Source: Flavobacterium sp. LPB0248
GTDB lineage: Bacteria > Bacteroidota > Bacteroidia > Flavobacteriales > Flavobacteriaceae
DNA: 64,000 nucleotides
Direction: 5' to 3'
Assembly: GCF_013388355.1 (NCBI RefSeq)
Contig: NZ_CP058246.1
Coordinates: 2,294,001 to 2,358,000, forward strand
The position numbers were made by a program, and so were the translations under genes. Numbering within the stretch: the stretch's first letter is position 1; the number at the start of each line of letters is the position of its first letter. The notes under the pieces were generated by a model. It did not search any database, had not been told where the DNA came from, and saw only the letters and a list, made by a program, of their open reading frames with translations. This document shows, in pieces, positions 59,728-64,000 of this stretch.

Positions 59728-60004
59728 GCCACGAATTCACGAATTATTTTTGTGAGCTCGTGGCTAATTTATTTTATGCCACAGATTAAAAGGATTAGAT
59801 AGATTAAAAAATCTGTGAAAATCTTTTTAATCTGTGGCTTTTATTTTTTTCACGCAGATTCTGCAGATTTAGCAGATTGAATTAAAAAAATCTGCGAGCA
59901 TCTGCTAAAATTATTTTAAATCTGCGTGAAATTAGTTCACATAATTCGATACAGATTTTTTAAACATTCAGATCAAAAAATTCGTGAATTCGTGGCTAAT
60001 TTTC
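59728..60004. repeat. Mosaic of four palindromes (families C, B and a CCACAGATT type)
   Basis: In order: GCCACGAATTCACGAATT with GAGCTCGTGGC; GCCACAGATTAAAAGGATT with ATCTTTTTAATCTGTGGC; CACGCAGATTCTGCAGATTT with AAATCTGCGTG; and a single AATTCGTGAATTCGTGGC that pairs with the first unit. No gene occurs in the 59704-60035 gap. Confidence 0.8.
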
Positions 60005-60007
60005 TTT

Positions 60008-60015
60008 TAAATTTG
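60008..60015 (+). promoter_or_regulatory. -7 element TAAATTTG of the oxidoreductase gene
   Basis: TAnnTTTG match 21 bp before the start codon. Confidence 0.55.
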
Positions 60016-60035
60016 AGAAACTAAAAACTTAATCA

Positions 60036-61034
60036 ATGGAAATTATAAAATGGGGAATTATTGGGTGCGGAAATGTAACCGAAGTAAAAAGCGGGCCAGC
60101 TTTTCAGAAAGCTCCAAATTCGGCTTTAGTTGCAGTTATGAGAAGAGATGCCGCTCTTGCTGAAGATTACGCCAAACGCCATAATGTTCCGAAATGGTAT
60201 TCTAACGCGAAAGATTTAATAAATGATCCCGAAGTTGACGCCGTTTATATCGCTACTCCTCCATCTTCTCATAAAGAATACACCATTTTATGCGCCAAAG
60301 CAGGAAAACCAGTTTATGTTGAGAAACCAATGGCTTTGTCATTTGAAGAATGTAACGAAATGATCAGCGTCTGCAAAGAGCATAATGTTCCTTTGTTTGT
60401 TGCTTATTATAGAAGAGCTTTACCTCGTTTTTTAAAAATAAAAGAAATAATCGATCAGGGAAAATTAGGAACTATCAGACACGTCAATTGTGTTTTATAC
60501 CATCCTTTTGAAGCACGTTACGATGACGAAATCAATCTTCCTTGGACTGTTTTGCCACATATTTCAGGAGGCGGAATCTTTGTTGATTTGGCTTGCCATA
60601 CTTTAGATTTCCTAGATTTTGTTTTAGGTCCGATAAAATCAGTTCGCGGACATGCAACTTCTCAATTAAAAGCATATCCGGCAGAAGACGCAGTTTCAAT
60701 GTCCTTTTTATTCGAAAACGGAATTCACGGATCTGGTTTATGGAATTTTGCAAGTTTTGAACGTTATGACAACACTGAAATTGTAGGTGATAAAGGAAAA
60801 ATCTCGTTTTCTACTTTTGGAAATGACCCTATTCATATTCAATATGCAAATGGAGAAAAAGAAAGTATTACGATAGAAAACCCACTTCATATTCAACAGC
60901 CATTTATTGAAACTGTTATTACTGAATTATTAGGCAAAGAAGGCGCTTCTCCATCTAAAGGAACTTCTGGCGCAAGAACCACTTGGGTTATTGATCAAGT
61001 TTTGAAGGAATTTAGAGAGAATTCGAAATTATAA
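60036..61034 (+). CDS. Gfo/Idh/MocA family oxidoreductase
   Basis: 332 residues. NAD(P)-binding IKWGIIGCGNVTEVKSGPAF, AVYIATPPSSHKEYTI, the conserved EKP (YVEKPMAL), and the C-terminal substrate domain with HISGGGIFVDLACHTLDFLDFVLG, where the conserved Asp/His of the family lies. Acts on a sugar, inositol or related substrate; which one is not visible. No sugar operon is adjacent. Confidence 0.9.
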   Translation: MEIIKWGIIGCGNVTEVKSGPAFQKAPNSALVAVMRRDAALAEDYAKRHNVPKWYSNAKDLINDPEVDAVYIATPPSSHKEYTILCAKAGKPVYVEKPMALSFEECNEMISVCKEHNVPLFVAYYRRALPRFLKIKEIIDQGKLGTIRHVNCVLYHPFEARYDDEINLPWTVLPHISGGGIFVDLACHTLDFLDFVLGPIKSVRGHATSQLKAYPAEDAVSMSFLFENGIHGSGLWNFASFERYDNTEIVGDKGKISFSTFGNDPIHIQYANGEKESITIENPLHIQQPFIETVITELLGKEGASPSKGTSGARTTWVIDQVLKEFRENSKL

Positions 61035-61149
61035 TTATCGATTAAAATACAATTTTGTCATCCTGACGAAGGAAGGATCACACTTGAAAATCCGCAATCT
61101 AAATCACCAATCTTTGTCGAGTCTCTAGTGATCCTTCCTTCGTCAGGAT

Positions 61150-62190
61150 TGTAAAAGTCACTTATTTCGGTAACGGATTTATCATTTCGATCGGTTTTTT
61201 ACCATCAATACCTTGATGCGGTCTTTCATGATTATAATAATATAAGTATTGTAATAATTCTTCTTTTAGTTCTTCTTGAGAATCAAAATCAGTATCTCTT
61301 AATAAATCTTCTTCTAGAGTTCTCCAAAAGCGCTCTACTTTACCGTTTGTCTGTGGTCTATATGGCTTTGTATATCTGTGCACTATGCCTAATTCCATAA
61401 GCATTCTTTCAAAAGGATGCTGGCTTTTTACTTTGCTTGTTTTAGGTCCAAATTCAGCTCCATTATCAGATAATATCTCTTCAAATTTTATTTCATAATG
61501 GCTGCTTAAGATATTTAAACATTTTAATGAAGCAAACATTACTGTTAAACTGGTAATATCTGAAACTAATTCAGCCCAAGCAATCCGGCTGTAATCATCA
61601 ATTACACAGACTAAATAAAGCTTTTTGTTTTCTCCACGAATTATACTTTTACTTAAATAATGACAATCAATATGACCCAGCTGTCCCATTCTTTCCTTGA
61701 TTATTTTCTGATGATTCTTTTTAATCTTCGGAGTTAACCTGTTTATTCTATGCCGTTTTAAAATATTATAAACTCCAGAATATGAAGGTGTATGTTTTCC
61801 TAATCTGGGATTTAAGATACTAACAATTTCATATTTATTGTTTCCTTTTTCTCTTAATTCAATTACTTTTTGTTCTATAAAAGGTAAAGGACGTCTTGTC
61901 TTGTATTTTGGACCACGTTTTTGAGGCAGTAAATCTAAAGACTTACCGCTCTGCTTATAGCGGTTATAATACTTTAAGAAACTTTTTCTGCAGGTGTCAT
62001 TTGCCTTATAAAAATCCATCGCCTTTTTATGCACTGGATGAGTTTTACTTTTTACCTGCTCATATTCTCTTATCAAAAATCGATACTTCTCTAAATAGTT
62101 TCTTTCTAATGTTGAATCCTGACTGTTATTTCTCATCGCAACAAAATTTATTAAAGTTAAATTTTGTTACCGAAATATCTAACCTTTACA
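61150..62190 (-). mobile_element. IS481-family insertion sequence, 1041 bp, with 5-bp target duplication
   Basis: The ends are TGTAAAAGTCACTTATTTCG at the left and, read inward from the right, TGTAAAGGTTAGATATTTCG, both followed by GTAAC. Most of the first 25 positions match and the termini are TGT...ACA. AGGAT flanks it on both sides (61145-61149, 62191-62195). It carries one intact transposase gene and appears complete. Confidence 0.92.
61162..62136 (-). CDS. IS481-family transposase (DDE)
   Basis: 324 residues. An N-terminal HTH region (about 45-140) is followed by a retroviral-integrase-type core: Asp157 in HIDCHY, Asp224 in LSDNGAEF and Glu268 in NGKVERF, then YYNHERPHQGIDGKKP. All catalytic residues are present. 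The gene nearly fills the element and its 3' end lies 12 bp from the left terminus. Confidence 0.94.
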   Translation of the reverse strand: MRNNSQDSTLERNYLEKYRFLIREYEQVKSKTHPVHKKAMDFYKANDTCRKSFLKYYNRYKQSGKSLDLLPQKRGPKYKTRRPLPFIEQKVIELREKGNNKYEIVSILNPRLGKHTPSYSGVYNILKRHRINRLTPKIKKNHQKIIKERMGQLGHIDCHYLSKSIIRGENKKLYLVCVIDDYSRIAWAELVSDITSLTVMFASLKCLNILSSHYEIKFEEILSDNGAEFGPKTSKVKSQHPFERMLMELGIVHRYTKPYRPQTNGKVERFWRTLEEDLLRDTDFDSQEELKEELLQYLYYYNHERPHQGIDGKKPIEMINPLPK

Positions 62191-62211
62191 AGGATGACAA
62201 AAAATGCGTCC

Positions 62212-62251
62212 AAAAAAAAGAGGATATTCTTTCGAATATCCTCTTTTTTTA
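62212..62251. terminator. Bidirectional terminator right of the IS element
   Basis: GAGGATATTC/GAATATCCTC with a TTTC loop and A8/T7 runs on both sides. It closes the minus-strand outer-membrane protein gene. Confidence 0.88.
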
Positions 62252-62273
62252 AACTATAAAAAAAATTGGAAAA

Positions 62274-63212
62274 TTATAGGCTGTATTTGATACCTAATGT
62301 TAATCCTAATCCTGAGATTCCAACATAAGAACTCAATTCATCCATTGGTTTGTCTTTATTAACACCATTTGGATTTGTTAGAGCATTGTTTGAATTTACA
62401 TCTAAACCATCTCTGTAATTAGTGTGAATTTGAGCTGTAGTTCTAGTAGCCAAAGCATCATTTCCATTTACTGTAAAGTCAGTTGTTTCTTTTGTTTTAC
62501 CATGTACAGTAAAGTTACGGTACTCTAATTCAGCAAAAGCAGAAAGGTGTGACGTAAGTTTGTACGTTGTACCAACAGCAGCTGTAAATCCGATAGTTGG
62601 GTTTGGTTTTACTTTATCAACGCTATGAACATTTCCAAAAACTGGAGCACCAGTACCTGGATTAACTCCTACTGGAGCAACAGCATCTGTTTTAATTTCT
62701 AAATCTCCGTGAATTGGAACTAAAACCCCAACTTTAGTATAAGGCTCAAATCCGTTAGATTCTCCTAAAAACATAACAATTGCAGGAGCTAAATCAAAAG
62801 CTGTAATTTGACCAACTGATTTAAAGTTGTAAATTCCTGTAGTTGCAGATGTAGGGATATATGGCTGATCTGAAGTAGTCTGTGCCATAGTTTTATCATT
62901 ACTAGAGTAATAATTAACTCCTAATTCAACTCCAATACGTGTAGAAAAACGGTAACCAGCAGTTATACCAGTTCTAAAACCTTGTCCAAAAGAACCTGTA
63001 ATACTTTTTTCAGAAACTAATTTTCCTCCTACATAAGTTCTGTCTAATGCAGCATTTCCTCCAACAGTTGGAAACTCAGTTGAAGCTGTTTGGTTGAAAT
63101 AAGATCCTCCCAGTTTAAAATACCAGCTTTCTGGTTTTTCTGCTTTTTCTGTTTGCGCCATTGTGGCCATAGAACAAACTAATAATCCTAATAAAAATAG
63201 GTTCTTTTTCAT
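62274..63212 (-). CDS. Outer-membrane beta-barrel protein
   Basis: 312 residues. Signal peptide MKKNLFLLGLLVCSMATMAQ. Alternating strands typical of a barrel (WYFKLGGSYFNQTAS; GFRTGITAGYRFSTRIGVELGVNYYSS; TIGFTAAVGTTYKLTSHLSAFAELEYRNF) and a C-terminal GISGLGLTLGIKYSL. It resembles OmpW/Opr86-like small barrels of Bacteroidota; no specific function. Monocistronic. Confidence 0.78.
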   Translation of the reverse strand: MKKNLFLLGLLVCSMATMAQTEKAEKPESWYFKLGGSYFNQTASTEFPTVGGNAALDRTYVGGKLVSEKSITGSFGQGFRTGITAGYRFSTRIGVELGVNYYSSNDKTMAQTTSDQPYIPTSATTGIYNFKSVGQITAFDLAPAIVMFLGESNGFEPYTKVGVLVPIHGDLEIKTDAVAPVGVNPGTGAPVFGNVHSVDKVKPNPTIGFTAAVGTTYKLTSHLSAFAELEYRNFTVHGKTKETTDFTVNGNDALATRTTAQIHTNYRDGLDVNSNNALTNPNGVNKDKPMDELSSYVGISGLGLTLGIKYSL

Positions 63213-63389
63213 AATTTTGATTTATTGATTAGTACAAACATAGAATATTTTAACACATTCTTACCGTTTGCAAAGTTAGACTTGGAACGAAAACGTTGTA
63301 ATTTTGGGCAATATTACTAAAAAACTATTATGCATGCATATTTTTAACATAAAAAATTAACATGTGTTTAAATTTTAACTGTTAAATTT

Positions 63390-64000
63390 TTAGTTCAGTT
63401 TAAAATTAATCTGCATTTTCTCCAATTCTTGCAATAATTCAGTTGAGATTCTAACCTTTAAGCGACGGCTAGGCATCGTTAATTTTGTTACCACTTTTAT
63501 TTCTTCAACTTCATTTACCTCTTGAATCTTTGTATCTTCCATCGCACTATCTTCATTTTCATTTTCGGTTTGAAAAACAGCATCATCTGCTTCAAAATCT
63601 GTTGGAGTTTCTACCTCAACCAAACGTTTTATTTTTTCCAGCTCCATGATTTCAAAAGTCACAGAATTCTCTCCCTTATTTTCAGCAAACAAATGACTCA
63701 ATTTATGAATGAACTCTGGATGCAAATCTTTTATATTTAATAAAACGATTAGCTTTTTAGCGAAAGCTTCCAGAATATCCTGCAATTGGCGAATCTCGAC
63801 AAACTGCATTCTCGGATCTGTTTTTTTACCTGTATCATGATTTACCCAGCCATCTTTAATCATTATTTTCAAAAAGGCAAAATTATTCTGAATCAAGAAA
63901 TGGCGGAATTTTAAATATTCTTCCCCAAAAATCTTAAACTCATAACTTTCATCATAACCTTCTAAATTGAAAGCTGCCCAGCCTTTTCCGTTTTTAGCAA
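63390..64000 (-). CDS. dnaE: DNA polymerase III alpha subunit, C-terminal part (5' end outside window)
   Basis: The frame is open to the right edge, and the visible 203 codons read KNGKGWAAFNLEGYDESYEF, FGEEYLKFRHFLIQNNFAFL and FVEIRQLQDILEAFAKKLIV. This is the OB-fold and C-terminal region of the replicative polymerase DnaE as found in Flavobacteriia. It ends with a Glu/Asp-rich linker and a basic tail (SRRLKVRISTELLQELEKM). The catalytic PHP and palm domains lie outside the window. Confidence 0.85.
   Translation of the reverse strand, partial: AKNGKGWAAFNLEGYDESYEFKIFGEEYLKFRHFLIQNNFAFLKIMIKDGWVNHDTGKKTDPRMQFVEIRQLQDILEAFAKKLIVLLNIKDLHPEFIHKLSHLFAENKGENSVTFEIMELEKIKRLVEVETPTDFEADDAVFQTENENEDSAMEDTKIQEVNEVEEIKVVTKLTMPSRRLKVRISTELLQELEKMQINFKLN

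Larger units (their letters stand above)
61054..62201. repeat. REP-like palindrome, family A (copy A5), split by an IS element
   Basis: Left part 61054-61149 begins TTTGTCATCCTGACGAAGGA and contains CACCAATCTTTGTCGAG; right part 62191-62201 is AGGATGACAAA. Removing 61150-62195 restores a full palindrome ending CTTCGTCAGGATGACAAA. Confidence 0.88.

Overview
The window reads as a chromosomal segment of a Flavobacteriaceae bacterium, most likely Flavobacterium. The DNA is AT-rich, several genes start after the Bacteroidota -7 element TAnnTTTG rather than a Shine-Dalgarno site, and the gene content is typical of the phylum: paired M56 peptidase and BlaI, TonB-dependent receptors, a MurF-alanine racemase fusion, and DUF4625 and SMI1/KNR4 proteins. 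No plasmid backbone, prophage or CRISPR array is visible. The only complete mobile element is a 1041-bp IS481-family insertion sequence near the right end.

Layout. 1-5419 (minus strand): an M56/BlaI sensor pair coupled to two tandem DUF6624 proteins, a MORN-like lipoprotein and an M20 dipeptidase. 5530-9660: tRNA-Leu(TAG), small unknown and regulatory genes, a TetR regulator with a clear operator, and a HAD phosphatase. 9928-15091: an AraC regulator followed by a TolC/HlyD/MFS tripartite efflux set. 15289-16005: two identical tRNA-Asp(GTC) genes. 16092-19582: a DUF58 protein coupled to an M1 aminopeptidase. 19740-24903 (plus strand): a probable metal (zinc) acquisition locus made of a small Cys/His membrane protein, two DUF4625 lipoproteins, a TonB receptor and a His-rich AztD-like lipoprotein, with two near-identical operator palindromes over its promoter. 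25088-34383: housekeeping genes (thioredoxin, AsmA, HPF, AmtB, TrmB, LysE, an alkyltransferase-like protein) with an odd repeat lipoprotein and a GC-rich small ORF. 34572-42212: a sensor kinase and sigma-54 activator facing a HlyD/ABC ATPase/FtsX-like permease operon that carries a candidate -24/-12 promoter and an upstream palindrome. 42278-46876: L,D-transpeptidase and Fe-S assembly genes (Mrp, NifU-like, ferredoxin). 46920-48555: a probable orphan immunity cluster. 48692-60xxx: asd, mscL, murF-alr, a second small-protein/TonB-receptor pair, a prolyl oligopeptidase and a Gfo/Idh/MocA oxidoreductase. 61150-64000: the IS element, an outer-membrane barrel and the 3' end of dnaE.

Most intergenic regions hold inverted-repeat (REP-like) elements from about ten sequence families, several recurring four or five times. 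The IS481 element sits inside one of them, with a 5-bp target duplication. The strongest candidates for undescribed biology are the metal locus with its operators, the sigma-54 efflux regulon, the cloverleaf-like GC-rich island upstream of a small gene near 28.6 kb, and the lipoprotein with three HGQPGHRCDIAVGAPL-type repeats. All functional statements come from reading the sequence; no database search was run.
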